Source of the DNA: an archaeon
GTDB lineage: Archaea; Micrarchaeota; Micrarchaeia; Norongarragalinales; UBA97
NCBI GenBank assembly: GCA_020057405.1
Contig: JAGVFW010000001.1
Location: 1 to 33,305, forward strand
DNA: 33,305 nt
Direction of reading: 5' to 3'
The stretch's first letter is position 1. Each line of letters begins with the position of its first letter. This document shows positions 12,809 to 22,196 of the stretch, one piece after another. The notes under the pieces were generated by a model that saw only the letters and a program-made list of their open reading frames with translations, did not search any database and was not told where the DNA came from. Both the position numbers and the translations under genes were made by a program.

Positions 12809-13537
12809 TCACTCCTCGGGCACTAGGCCCAAAATTCCGTCTACTTTCAAGGAAACGCGGTCGTCAATGTGGCGCATGGCTTCGCGAAAGACCTCGGCCT
12901 TCTCTTCCCCGATTAGGGCGCCTAGCTTTTGCTCGTGCAGCAGTAATATGATTTCGAGCTCGTCCTCTATTTCCCCGTACTCTATTGGAGCCCGCTCCGC
13001 CTTGTATTTTTTGAACCACTGGAGCCGATTGTAAATACTTTTCCTCGCATCGTCAATGTCTTCGCGTTCAAAGCCGTGCTTCTCGCCTATTTCCTCTGCC
13101 CACCTGCCGTTCTTTGCGGGATCGAGGTGGTCAAGCGCGTGTGCATACACGTTCTTGGCAGTTGCGACCTGCACGCCGAGGTTGTATGCGCACTGGGATC
13201 TCAGGTTTTGTATGCCTATGTCCGCCGCGTACCACGTGTAGAACTGGGGAGCCTCGAACTGTTTTAGCCCAACTGCTTTGACAAAGTGGCTGCCTAGGGC
13301 CGCCTTGAGCTTGTCAAAACCTGCGGCGTAAACGTGAGCAATTGCCACGGAGGTTTCGGAATCGATTAGCTTGTGTTTCCTTGCCGCATCGACGTCAGCA
13401 AGCAGGACTCGGCGATCCTCCATCCGGTTCGGATCAAAAATCGTCGTCAGGTGTTTTGGTGAAATGCTGCGCAAGTGGTCGTCAGATAATTTTCCGAATT
13501 GCCGCATAAGCTCTCTACGCGCCAAGTTGCTTACCAT
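12809..13537 (-). CDS. Hypothetical protein, 242 aa, co-transcribed with aIF5B
   Basis: I do not recognise this protein. It is soluble and mainly helical. Segments such as MVSNLARRELMRQFGKLSDDHLRS, HVYAAGFDKLKAALGSHF and ATAKNVYAHALDHLDPAKNG suggest a helical bundle, with an acidic C-terminal third ending GLVPEE. No metal or nucleotide motif is evident; one cysteine is visible (SQCAYN). Its ATG is only 3 nt after the aIF5B stop, so it is very probably translated from the aIF5B transcript. A translation-linked role is inferred from that linkage alone. Confidence 0.65.
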   Translation of the reverse strand: MVSNLARRELMRQFGKLSDDHLRSISPKHLTTIFDPNRMEDRRVLLADVDAARKHKLIDSETSVAIAHVYAAGFDKLKAALGSHFVKAVGLKQFEAPQFYTWYAADIGIQNLRSQCAYNLGVQVATAKNVYAHALDHLDPAKNGRWAEEIGEKHGFEREDIDDARKSIYNRLQWFKKYKAERAPIEYGEIEDELEIILLLHEQKLGALIGEEKAEVFREAMRHIDDRVSLKVDGILGLVPEE

Positions 13538-13540
13538 CGT

Positions 13541-15304
13541 CTACGCCCTAAGCCCCTTGAGCACCTTGATTTCCTTAAGCAGCGCGAAGTCTTCAGGCGA
13601 GAGTGTCGCCTTGTACTTGCCCTCAAGTGCCAGCTGGTCGTCCTTCGGCACGTTGACATAGAGCACGTCCCCATCGTGCAATTGCCTGCCGAAAACCGGG
13701 CCTTCGATGCTCACCGCAACCTGCTCGCCCATCTTCGCCTCGCCGACGGATTCCTTGTCGCGCTGGATTTGCTTTAGCTCGCCGACTTTGTTGCCCTCGC
13801 TGTCAAGCAATTCCGAGTTGGACTTTAGCGTCCCCTGCATTACTTCGACGCCGACCACGCAGGGCTTGCTCACGCGGAAGCAGTGGTGCGGAAGAATCTT
13901 GATTTTTGCGGGCAGGATGAGCGTACTGAAGGCCTCGCGCTTGTCGCGGCTCTTCTCTTCCTCAATCCAGCGCGTGTAGCCCTCGACGAGCCTGTAGATT
14001 ATCTTCTCGTCAAAGACTTTTACGTTCTGCTCTTCCGCCATCCGCATCACGTCGTCGGGAATATGCACGTTAAATGCCAAAAGCGCGCCCAAGAACCTCT
14101 CTTTTTCGCCAACCGAGGCGGCTTCGTGGATGTCTTTTTTGGTTGGCGTGCCGACAGACGCGCTTCGCACCGGGATTTTCTCGGCCTCAAGCATTTTGGT
14201 TATCGCCTCGACGCTGCCAAGGGCGTCTGCGTAGAGCACGACGCCGTTCTTGCTTGAGGAAAAGAGGATTTCCTTGATTTCGGCCTCGAGTTCCTCGCGC
14301 GCGGCCGCCCTGGCCTCTTGAGTGCGAACGACGAACAGCTCGCTTCCTGCAAGGGCGATGTCAGCGCCTTCGCAGGCAATCTTGACGCCCGACGCTGCAA
14401 CGGCTTCGCTGACGGGCTTGAATTTTTCGCTCGTGTCGCGCATTTCAGCAAGCGGGTTGGGCTTTAGCAGCGCTTTTACCTTGCTTTCGACAACGCCGTT
14501 CATTCCCGCAAAAATAATGGGGTCATTTACCGCAATCGTGCCGCCATAGAGGATGCAGTCGAGCGTCTTGCCTAAGCCTTTCTCGTCTCGCACCTCGAGA
14601 ATGCTGGCGCGCCCTGCCTCCTGTGCCTCTAGCGTGAGCTTGCCTTCCAGGAACCTCTGCGCCAGGCCAGAGACGAGCACAAGAAGTTCCGGCAAGCCCT
14701 CGTGCGTGCGGGCGCTTACCGGCACCATGACTATTTGTTTAGTAAAGTCGCCCACGCGGTCGTACCGCTCGGCGCTAAAGCCGTGGTTGTAAAGGTCGCC
14801 GATTATCGTGTACGTTTTCTCGTCAAGAGCCGTGAGAACGTCGTCGCGCTGCACTTTCGCAGATTCGCCGAAGCTCTTTCCCGCTTGGGGAATCCACCCG
14901 CTGATCGCGTCAATCTTGTTTAAGGCAACGACAAAAGGCGTCTTGTACTCGCGCAAGATGTTTATTGCCTCGACAGTCTGGGCTTCGATGCCTTTAGTCA
15001 CGTCGATGACTAGGATTGCGATGTCCGCGATGCTGCCCCCGCGCCGCCTCAGGTTGGCGAATGCCTCGTGGCCCGGAGTGTCGATGAAGAGGAGGCCCGG
15101 AATCGTCAAGCTGATGTGCATAGTGCCCAATAGCGGCCCGCACACCTTCTTGATTACGTCAACGGGAACTTCGCTTGCGCCCACGTGTTGGCTGATGCCT
15201 CCGGCCTCTATCGAGGTGATGCGCGTGTTGCGGATTGCATCAAGCAAGCTAGTCTTGCCGTGGTCAACATGGCCTAAAGTTGTTACAATTGGCTGGCGCA
15301 GCAT
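13541..15304 (-). CDS. infB: Archaeal translation initiation factor aIF5B
   Basis: This GTPase promotes subunit joining during translation initiation. The N-terminal G domain shows GHVDHGKT (residues 11-18), DTPGHE (75-80) and NKID (129-132). The TIGTQ-like domain II and the C-terminal regions follow (HHCFRVSKPCVVGVEVMQG; VAVSIEGPVFGRQLHDGDVLYV), including the domain IV typical of aIF5B/eIF5B. The length of 587 residues is normal for the archaeal form, without the bacterial N-terminal extension. On the minus strand CTATTTT is centred about 26 nt before ATG 15304, which favours it over GTG 15313. No intein is present. A downstream orphan gene follows after 3 nt, then eS6. Confidence 0.97.
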   Translation of the reverse strand: MLRQPIVTTLGHVDHGKTSLLDAIRNTRITSIEAGGISQHVGASEVPVDVIKKVCGPLLGTMHISLTIPGLLFIDTPGHEAFANLRRRGGSIADIAILVIDVTKGIEAQTVEAINILREYKTPFVVALNKIDAISGWIPQAGKSFGESAKVQRDDVLTALDEKTYTIIGDLYNHGFSAERYDRVGDFTKQIVMVPVSARTHEGLPELLVLVSGLAQRFLEGKLTLEAQEAGRASILEVRDEKGLGKTLDCILYGGTIAVNDPIIFAGMNGVVESKVKALLKPNPLAEMRDTSEKFKPVSEAVAASGVKIACEGADIALAGSELFVVRTQEARAAAREELEAEIKEILFSSSKNGVVLYADALGSVEAITKMLEAEKIPVRSASVGTPTKKDIHEAASVGEKERFLGALLAFNVHIPDDVMRMAEEQNVKVFDEKIIYRLVEGYTRWIEEEKSRDKREAFSTLILPAKIKILPHHCFRVSKPCVVGVEVMQGTLKSNSELLDSEGNKVGELKQIQRDKESVGEAKMGEQVAVSIEGPVFGRQLHDGDVLYVNVPKDDQLALEGKYKATLSPEDFALLKEIKVLKGLRA

Positions 15305-15380
15305 TTCAAGCACCCGTTTGCGCGAAAATAGTTCCGCGAAATATTATGCCCGCGCCGCGTTAAAAAGAGGGTATGTGCAA

Positions 15381-16286
15381 TCAGCGGGCGAGGGCGCGGC
15401 GGTCAAGCTCGGCTTCCTGCGATTCAAGCTGGCGGACCGTGTAGTAGAAGAATGCAATCAAGAGAAGCGCGAGCAGGAGAAGCAGCCACTCGAATGAGAA
15501 GTTTGTCAGGCCAAGGGTGAAGAATCCGCTTAGCGGGCCGAAGAGTCCGCCGCTTCCGCCTCCGTTGCCGCCGCCATTGCCGTTGCTCCCGCCGTTGCCG
15601 CTACCGCCGCCGTTTGCGCAGTAGACTTTCTCCAGCTCGGCAGTTGCGCTGGCTGAAGACTTAGCGCCGTTTGCGGTAAGCACGAGGGTCTGGCCACGGC
15701 TTGCGTCGTCAACCTTCACGCGAAGGATGACGCCCGCGCTTTTCCCTGCGGGGACGTTGAACTCACGTTCGGAAATGGAGTACTCGGAGCCAAGCAGGTT
15801 GGTTTCAAACGAACCCTTCTCTGCTTCAAGCCCCGCGTTTGTGAGCGTAAAGTCGTATTCGCTCTCGCCGCAGGCGAAAGACGACTTGTCAAGCCGGAGC
15901 GCCAGCTTGCTGCACTGAACTACCTTGATTACGCCGGCTTCGGGAGCCTGTTCCCCGGAAACGGTATCGATAAACTTGGCTGCGATTGAGGCGTAGCCCT
16001 CGCGCGCGTCGCAGCTTGAGGCGATGAAAATGTTGCGGATTTGGCGCGAGCCTGCTGGTGAAGAAAACGAGTTGCTTTCGGGAACGGTGACGAGTCCGGT
16101 CGAGCCGCGCGTTTCAAACGACACTGCCGCGTCCGTCTTGCCGTCGTTGTTTATTGCAATCGGGATTACAGCAGAGTCGCAGCTGCAGATTGTCACCTGC
16201 TTTTGCCCGACGAACTCTGCCGAGAGTGCGAAAGCCTGCGAAGAGGCAAGGACAAAAATCGCCAGCGCCAGGAATGCCGCCTTCAT
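15381..16286 (-). CDS. Secreted, C-terminally anchored surface protein, 301 aa
   Basis: A cleavable signal peptide (MKAAFLALAIFVLASSQAFA) precedes two beta-rich segments with repeated Cys patterns (TICSCDSAVIPIAINNDGKTD, SSCDAREG, VVQCSKLALRLDKSSFACGES). A Gly/Ser/Asn linker (about residues 223-247) leads to one transmembrane helix (LLLLLALLLIAFFYYTV, about 268-285) and a short basic cytosolic tail. The beta domains recall the archaeal COG1470-type/NPCBM-like fold of surface proteins, without a firm match. The gene lies 1 nt after the stop of the 1401-residue surface protein and is its operon partner, probably a co-assembled envelope component. Confidence 0.8.
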   Translation of the reverse strand: MKAAFLALAIFVLASSQAFALSAEFVGQKQVTICSCDSAVIPIAINNDGKTDAAVSFETRGSTGLVTVPESNSFSSPAGSRQIRNIFIASSCDAREGYASIAAKFIDTVSGEQAPEAGVIKVVQCSKLALRLDKSSFACGESEYDFTLTNAGLEAEKGSFETNLLGSEYSISEREFNVPAGKSAGVILRVKVDDASRGQTLVLTANGAKSSASATAELEKVYCANGGGSGNGGSNGNGGGNGGGSGGLFGPLSGFFTLGLTNFSFEWLLLLLALLLIAFFYYTVRQLESQEAELDRRALAR

Positions 16287-16287
16287 T

Positions 16288-19200
16288 TTACTTGCCCCCG
16301 GTCACGCGCTTCATTTCCTCAAGCACGTCGCGCGAGTAGAACGCGAGGCCGATGCCCAAGAGAAGCAGGATTACGAGTATCGCCATGACGAGAGAATCGC
16401 CAAGCATCCCTAGAATGAAGAAGCCCGAGAGGCCGCTTGCGCGCAGCGGGGCGATGCTTATTGGAACATCCTTTCGCCTGCCGTCGCTTGCCAAAAACGC
16501 TATCGTTGCGTTGGCGTCGGCCAGTTTCGAGCGGGGCGCGGTAATCGCTACGTTGAACGCTTGGTTGTCGCCCGCTTCAAGCGTGGCAGCCGAGGGGGTA
16601 ATGGAGTAGTTCCAAGCCATGGGCAGGCCAAGAAGCACCGGCGAAAGCGTAATGGCGGCGTCTTCGCCGTTGTGCACCGTCGCGGTAAACGTGATGTCCA
16701 CTACCGCCGGCTTAAACGAGTATACGGGGTCGCTGATGCTGATGTCAATGTTGGGCACGAGCGGGATTCCGACGCGCATGATGAGCGGCGCCTGCGCGTT
16801 CTCAAACGCGTTTGATGCTTTTGCAATAGAACTAAACGAGCCGCGCGGCGCGTTTCGCGACATCGCTTCCAGGAAGACGACCTTGTCCTCAAACGGCGCG
16901 AACTGCACCTTCTGCTGTGGCGTTACGGTGACGCCGGGCGGAAGGTTGGTGGCGTATACGTCGAGCGATACGGGGTAGGCGTTGTTGTTGATGACGTGGA
17001 TGGGGATGGTGCCGCCGCCATTCTGTTCCACGCTGGCTTCCGCGGGCTCAATGGCGATTCCCTTGAGTATGGTGCGCTTCCTGTAGTCATCCGGGCTAAC
17101 GACATTGAACCGCAGGCTCTCGGCCTGCAGGTTGAGCGCGTAGTTTGCGCCAGTTGCTGTCAAGTAAAGGTGGGCCTCGTGGAGACCGGTGCGCGTGCCG
17201 CTTGCGGTGTTAATCTTGAGGCCGAGGAGACTCGAATCGCCTGGCGCCAAGTCAAGCGAGCGTCCATCGAAGCTGATTTCCTGCGGGTCGTCGGTGGTAA
17301 GCTCGTAGTGGGTAAACGCGTTGCCCGTGTTTTCAACGGTTAGCGCAGTTTGTTCGTCTGCGCCTGCGGCCAAAAGCAAGTCATTGGGTTGAACGAAAGT
17401 CCTTGCGCTGAGTATAACCGGTGCGGACAGGCAGAGTTCCTTTGAGTAGACGACCGCGCCAGTTGGGAGGTCGCGCATGTTGAGGAGCACCGAGTGGTTG
17501 CCTGCAAGGAGGTTCTGCGAAATGATTTCGATGTAAGTGGTGCGAGTGCTTCCGGGAACGAAGTTGTAGAGGAGGGGCTGCATTGCGCGTGCTTCTAGGC
17601 CGGGGCCGTTCTCGGTAGTCTCAAGCCGGTAGTTGCCGCCGATGACGCGGTTGGTGAAGTTGATTGCAACCACCTGCCTTCCGGTTGCGGGCACAGACAC
17701 GCACGACTTAAGCGAGCTTGAGAACGAAGTCTGGCCGACTGCGTCAAAGTAGGCGTAGGCGGTGAAGTTGCCTGCCGGGGCGCGTGCTATCAGCTGGTAT
17801 GATGCAAGCCCGTCTGAGCTTCCCGGGAAGTCGACGCAGAAGTCAATGCGCTTTGCCGCCATCGCGCCGATGACGAACGTGTTTTGCGAGAACGACTGGG
17901 CGTAGTAGCCGCTCGAGTCAAGGGTGACCTGCTGCTCGGCGCGCTCGAAGTTGCGCACAGTAACTTCTTGGCACGCGCGCGTGCCTGGGAATGCAGTTGT
18001 CGGGTAGCTGTTAGTCTCAAGTGATATGCCGTGCGGAACGCAGATGGGGACGGTGATGTAGGACTGGCATCCCCGCTCGTCGGTCATGATGATGTTGATG
18101 GGCGGCTTGTCGCCGATGAACGTGCCGATGTGGCTGCTCACGTTAAAGACAATCTGCGTGTCGCTCGTGTTGATGAGGTAAGTGTCAGGCAAGTCGAGGG
18201 CAAAGTCGCTAGTGTAGTTGAAGTAGATTGCGTGGTAGCCGCCGTAGCGGTTGTTGATGCGCAGCTTGAAGCTCATGAAGTCGCCGGCACACGTCGGGCT
18301 TGAAATCAGCTGCGCGCTCACGTCGCACACAGAGCTTGTAGAGCCCATGATGAACGTCTTGGTGCTAAGCTGGTCGGCGCGAACTATTGCCGAGCCGCTT
18401 GCGCCCGTGTAACCTGCAGCCGAGAGGAATATCGAGTAATTGCCGGCGTCTAGGACAAAACGTGCTTCGCCGAAGCTGTTGGTGAACGCCTCGGTCTCAA
18501 AGTCATCATGGGTCACTTTCACTAGCGCGTTTCTAACCGGCCCGCCGGTCGTCGAGTCCTGCGCGCGGATGACGAGAGTGCCAGTGAAGGGCGACGCGGT
18601 TGGCGTTGGTGAAGGAGTTGGAGTGCCACTGGGCGTTGGTGACGGAGTCGGCGTTGGTGAAGGCGTGGGGCTAGGCGTTGGAGTGGGCGTAGGTGAGGGC
18701 GTTGGCGTCGGAGTTGACGTTGCGCCGACGGTGAAGAACTGGCTTGCGGCCCGGCCGATGTTGCCTGACGCGTCTTTTGCCTGTGCAAAGAACTCGACGA
18801 GTGTCCCTTGCGCAAACGGTCCTGCCTGGATTGCGCACGATGTTGCGTAGCAAGTTGACGTGACAAGCTGGCCGTTGTTGACGCGGTAGTCTGCCTGCGT
18901 CCAAAGGATGCCGCCCTCGTCAAAAGCGCTTGCGAGAATCACGACGGTCTGGCCAGTTGAAATGTCGCCGGAAGGAATGCGAGAAACATTCACGGTCGGG
19001 GCAGTGACGTCGCCGCCGAGGCTTGTCCCGCAGATGCTTTCGGGAATCGTCTGGCCTGCAACGACTACCGTCTGCTTGCTTGAAGGATAGTAATTCATTG
19101 CGGCAAAGTTTAGCGTGCGCTCGCCGGCCCCAATGCCGGAAAGAAGTGCATTACCCTGGTAGTCTGTTGAGCTGCGGATGCCGTCGATTGAGACAATCGC

Positions 19201-20493
19201 GTTTGCAACAGGCGCGCTTGAGCCGCAGTCATAGGCGTGCACGAGAACGTTGCCAGTGCTTGAGCCCTGCGAGCCGACAGTAAAGGTGAAGACTTGAGTG
19301 CTTGCTTGGTTGCCAGCGTTGTCCTGTGTCTCTGCCCAGTAGAACACTTGCGTGCCTGCCGAAAGAATGCCGGTTGAGGTGACGCAGGCATCCGAGTAGC
19401 AGGTCGTCGGGACAAACTGTCCCGCACCGACTTTTACCCAGAGGCGGATGAATGCAATGCCGCTAGAGTCACTTGCGGTTGCCTGGAATGCGACCGTCTG
19501 GCCTGAGGTAATTGCGCCCGACGGCACGCGGTAAAGCGAGAGAAGGGGCGGGTTGTGGTCGCCACCCGGCGTCGGAGAGGGAGTCGGGCTTGAGCTGAAA
19601 GACACGGTGAAGGACTGGTGGCCGCTTGCGCCTACGTTGCCAAACGCGTCCTGTGCTTGCCCGTAGAACTCGACGAAGACGCCGTTTGCTAGCCTGCCAA
19701 TGTGTGCAGTGCAGTAGTTTGAGTTGCAGGGAACGCTTTGCCACTGCCCAGCGCCAAGCTTGTATTTCACTGCAGTCCAGGCAATCCCGCTTGCATCCGT
19801 TGCGCTTGCGCTAAGGTCAACGCTGTCGTCGGGAGTCACTTGCCCAGAAGGAGTTCGTGACGCAGTCACGACGGGGCCGGTGTTGTCCGCGTTGGTGGGC
19901 TCAAGGCAGGTGGTGTAGAAGTTGGTGCGCCCTGCGCTGATGTCAACTGAAAACGCGTGCGGGTTATAGCCGCTTGCGCTTGCGATTTCTGAAAGAGGCA
20001 TTGCATCAAGGTTTCGGATGACGGCGTGGCCATTTCCGTTAGTTCGTGCCGACTGGCCCCCAACTTGGACGAGCGCGTTGAAGATGGGCGCCGCGGTTCT
20101 GCAGTCGGCGACATACTGGTCAAGGTCGCCCTTGCCCGGTGCCGGTTGTCCGACTGTAAAGTAGTAAGTGTCACTCTCCCCTTCGTTACTGTAAGTGTCG
20201 CGGGCGCGGGCAAAATAGTGTACTTGAGTGTTCTGGGCCAGCGTGCCAAGCGAGACGACGCACTCGGTGGTGTAAGTGCATTGTTTTGAGTGGAAATTGC
20301 CGTCAATCCAGTAGTTTATTTCAATTAAGTTGATGCCGCTTGCGTCAAGGGCGTGGCTCCGAATTTCAACCGGCGTTGAGGCGGTCGGGGCTGCTGGAGA
20401 GTGCCATACGCTTACTGCGGGCGCCAGGTTGTCGCCCCCAGCGTTCACTATTGGTGATGCGAAGAACAGTACTGCAAGAAGCAAAAAGAACAC
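16288..20493 (-). CDS. Large multidomain cell-surface protein, 1401 aa
   Basis: The signal peptide is MFFLLLAVLFFASPIVNA. Four related Ig-like repeats follow (about residues 24-115, 206-298, 314-407, 498-590), each with a TASDxSGI core, a Cys pair (CYSDAC, CYATSC) and a QAKDASGNIG ending. Carboxypeptidase regulatory-like domains alternate with them (about 122-200, 414-490, 638-718; NALVKV ... TNSFGEARFVL). Two Thr/Pro/Ser linkers occur, a short one at about 303-310 and a long one at 593-634. The rest is a series of beta-sandwich domains with a possible NPCBM-like end, and one TM helix (about 1368-1386) with a short cytosolic tail. GTG 20493 has GGTGG 5 nt upstream and a TTATAAAG box. It resembles an adhesin or S-layer-associated protein anchored in the membrane. 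Confidence 0.85.
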   Translation of the reverse strand: MFFLLLAVLFFASPIVNAGGDNLAPAVSVWHSPAAPTASTPVEIRSHALDASGINLIEINYWIDGNFHSKQCTYTTECVVSLGTLAQNTQVHYFARARDTYSNEGESDTYYFTVGQPAPGKGDLDQYVADCRTAAPIFNALVQVGGQSARTNGNGHAVIRNLDAMPLSEIASASGYNPHAFSVDISAGRTNFYTTCLEPTNADNTGPVVTASRTPSGQVTPDDSVDLSASATDASGIAWTAVKYKLGAGQWQSVPCNSNYCTAHIGRLANGVFVEFYGQAQDAFGNVGASGHQSFTVSFSSSPTPSPTPGGDHNPPLLSLYRVPSGAITSGQTVAFQATASDSSGIAFIRLWVKVGAGQFVPTTCYSDACVTSTGILSAGTQVFYWAETQDNAGNQASTQVFTFTVGSQGSSTGNVLVHAYDCGSSAPVANAIVSIDGIRSSTDYQGNALLSGIGAGERTLNFAAMNYYPSSKQTVVVAGQTIPESICGTSLGGDVTAPTVNVSRIPSGDISTGQTVVILASAFDEGGILWTQADYRVNNGQLVTSTCYATSCAIQAGPFAQGTLVEFFAQAKDASGNIGRAASQFFTVGATSTPTPTPSPTPTPTPSPTPSPTPTPSPTPSGTPTPSPTPTASPFTGTLVIRAQDSTTGGPVRNALVKVTHDDFETEAFTNSFGEARFVLDAGNYSIFLSAAGYTGASGSAIVRADQLSTKTFIMGSTSSVCDVSAQLISSPTCAGDFMSFKLRINNRYGGYHAIYFNYTSDFALDLPDTYLINTSDTQIVFNVSSHIGTFIGDKPPINIIMTDERGCQSYITVPICVPHGISLETNSYPTTAFPGTRACQEVTVRNFERAEQQVTLDSSGYYAQSFSQNTFVIGAMAAKRIDFCVDFPGSSDGLASYQLIARAPAGNFTAYAYFDAVGQTSFSSSLKSCVSVPATGRQVVAINFTNRVIGGNYRLETTENGPGLEARAMQPLLYNFVPGSTRTTYIEIISQNLLAGNHSVLLNMRDLPTGAVVYSKELCLSAPVILSARTFVQPNDLLLAAGADEQTALTVENTGNAFTHYELTTDDPQEISFDGRSLDLAPGDSSLLGLKINTASGTRTGLHEAHLYLTATGANYALNLQAESLRFNVVSPDDYRKRTILKGIAIEPAEASVEQNGGGTIPIHVINNNAYPVSLDVYATNLPPGVTVTPQQKVQFAPFEDKVVFLEAMSRNAPRGSFSSIAKASNAFENAQAPLIMRVGIPLVPNIDISISDPVYSFKPAVVDITFTATVHNGEDAAITLSPVLLGLPMAWNYSITPSAATLEAGDNQAFNVAITAPRSKLADANATIAFLASDGRRKDVPISIAPLRASGLSGFFILGMLGDSLVMAILVILLLLGIGLAFYSRDVLEEMKRVTGGK
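18592..18717 (-). repeat. Thr/Pro/Ser-encoding tandem repeat in the large surface protein
   Basis: About 126 bp of short in-frame repeats (GGAGTTGGCGTTGGT-type on the plus strand) encode about 42 residues of TPTPSPTP units between the fourth Ig-like repeat and the third regulatory-like domain. Such tracts change length easily by slippage. A shorter tract of the same kind lies around 19564-19587. Confidence 0.85.
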
Positions 20494-20594
20494 ATACCCA
20501 CCTTGTTACTACTATGGGGGAGTTTCTTTATAAGTGTGTTGGTTTTCCGCTTCACAAGTGCTTTAAGCCCAGCCGTATTAGCCAGTTTACGAGG
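20494..20594. promoter_or_regulatory. Divergent promoter region between two surface-protein genes
   Basis: On the minus strand TTATAAAG (about 20525-20532) lies about 36 nt before GTG 20493, giving a short leader with an SD site GGTGG. On the plus strand CTTTAAG (20561-20567) lies about 30 nt before GTG 20595. The boxes are separate, so the two genes could be controlled independently. Confidence 0.5.
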
Positions 20595-22154
20595 GTGGGG
20601 GAACTTACGTTGTTGCGCTTGGCGTTAGCCATTGGAGTGCTTGCATTGCTCCAGCCGCAAGCATTTGCCCTTGACTTAAACACCTCCGACCTTACCGTGA
20701 GCTTCTCCCAATCTTACCTCTTTTTGTCAGTTGGCCAGACTGTAAAACTTACCGAGCGGACAACCAACTTGGGAAACGAGTCCTCTCCTTCCTCAAGCAC
20801 CATAGTCGAAGCCGTACCCGATGGGGCCAGGACCTGGCTGCACAAGCCAAAAATTGCGGGGTACTCTTATCGCGAAGACACCTTCAACTACACTTGCTTT
20901 ACAAAAGGGGAATTCACCCTCATCGCCCTTGCGGACTACTATAGCGTCGTCAACGAGACCAACGAGTCGAACAACCGGGCGGTCATGGCAGTCCATTGCC
21001 TGGCGGCAAGCCTCCCTTCAAACCGGCCGGACCTGACGAGTGCCTTTAGCGTTGGCGAGCTGAGCCTTCTTGTCGGCCAGTCGTCGCGCTTCTATGAGGA
21101 AACGCGCAACAAGGGCGAAGCGAGAGTGTCAAACACGTCAACGTCAATAGTCTACGGAAACGGCACGCGCGTCTTGCTGCCCGAACCCCCGCTTGGCGTG
21201 CTCGAATCGTTCCGCACCTACTTTGACTACGCTTGCGAGAAGCCCGGCCGCTCGGTCATCGCATCAACCGCAGACGCCGACGACAGGATTGCCGAGTATG
21301 ACGAGACAAACAACAACGACCTCCTCCTCATCAACTGCGGTTCAAGCCAACCCCAAGCCAACCTCGTCTCTTCCTTTGCACCCGCCACCGTCACGGCCCT
21401 TGTGGGCGCCCGCGTGACCATCTACGAAAACACTTCAAACGCAGGCTCAACCGACGCATCCGCGTCTGTTACGTCAATCCGGCTGCCGGGCGGTTCAATT
21501 CGCCGCTTCAACAAGCCGCCACTAGCGCAAGGCGCCTTCAAGTCCGACTTCATCACAATCCAGTGCAGCAAAACCGGAACTCTTTTAGTCGAGTCTGCCG
21601 CCGACTACACTTCAGTCGTAGAGGAATCCAACGAGGAGGACAACCCCGGTAGCGCCACAATCAAGTGCGTCGACCCAGTCTATTCAGGTTATCCCGACTT
21701 GGCATCCGAATTCCTTGACGCCAACATCACCGCCTACGCGGGTGAGACAATCGCAGTTCACGAGCGCACGTTTAACACGGGCGACACTTCCCCGCCCTCA
21801 AAGACGCGCGTGTGGTGGGCGCACGGCATTGACTACTTCAACAACCTTCCCCTTGCAAAAGGCGAGTCACGGGAAAGCAACTACGCGTTCTTCTGCAAAG
21901 AACCCGGCGTCTTTACCGTAAGCTCGTTTGCCGACTCCGACCTAGCCATCCCAGAAGCCGACGAGGACAACAACCGGGCAAAAGCTACAGTCACCTGCAG
22001 GGCGGCAGACGGCAGCGTGCCAAACGAGCCGCAGCCCACCGTAGGCGCAGTCCCGTGGTTTATCCTCGAGCCCCCCAAAGAACTACCCGCCCTCGGCTTG
22101 CTTCAAAAGCTCTTTGACGCCATCGCCCGCATCCTCTCGTCCCTCGACCGCTAA
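20595..22154 (+). CDS. Secreted CARDB-repeat protein, 519 aa
   Basis: The likely product starts at GTG 20595 with signal peptide MGELTLLRLALAIGVLALLQ (cleaved after QAFA). It contains four CARDB-type Ig-like repeats of about 105 residues (roughly 31-135, 145-246, 252-354, 360-466). Each repeat ends with a Cys-containing strand and the acidic/Asn turn typical of CARDB (VVNETNESNN, IAEYDETNNN, VVEESNEEDN, IPEADEDNN), which in related folds may bind calcium. The C-terminus (LGLLQKLFDAIARILSSLD) is an amphipathic helix, not a classical anchor. The frame is open back to 20340, but that would overlap the divergent gene and promoter. It probably works with the 1401-residue protein in the cell envelope. 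Confidence 0.8.
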   Translation: MGELTLLRLALAIGVLALLQPQAFALDLNTSDLTVSFSQSYLFLSVGQTVKLTERTTNLGNESSPSSSTIVEAVPDGARTWLHKPKIAGYSYREDTFNYTCFTKGEFTLIALADYYSVVNETNESNNRAVMAVHCLAASLPSNRPDLTSAFSVGELSLLVGQSSRFYEETRNKGEARVSNTSTSIVYGNGTRVLLPEPPLGVLESFRTYFDYACEKPGRSVIASTADADDRIAEYDETNNNDLLLINCGSSQPQANLVSSFAPATVTALVGARVTIYENTSNAGSTDASASVTSIRLPGGSIRRFNKPPLAQGAFKSDFITIQCSKTGTLLVESAADYTSVVEESNEEDNPGSATIKCVDPVYSGYPDLASEFLDANITAYAGETIAVHERTFNTGDTSPPSKTRVWWAHGIDYFNNLPLAKGESRESNYAFFCKEPGVFTVSSFADSDLAIPEADEDNNRAKATVTCRAADGSVPNEPQPTVGAVPWFILEPPKELPALGLLQKLFDAIARILSSLDR

Positions 22155-22162
22155 GACCACCG

Positions 22163-22170
22163 TTTTTATT
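22163..22170 (+). promoter_or_regulatory. TATA-like box of the tRNA-Trp gene
   Basis: TTTTTATT is centred about 30 nt before tRNA nucleotide 1 (22197), the usual archaeal box A distance for a transcript starting a few nt upstream of the mature end. Confidence 0.5.
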
Positions 22171-22196
22171 CGCTCTACCCCCCAATTACCTTTAGA

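Noticed and set aside
18592..18717. Short tandem DNA repeats considered as a CRISPR or satellite array
   Set aside because: The repeats are a few bases long, in frame, and encode a TPTPSP linker; there are no spacers.
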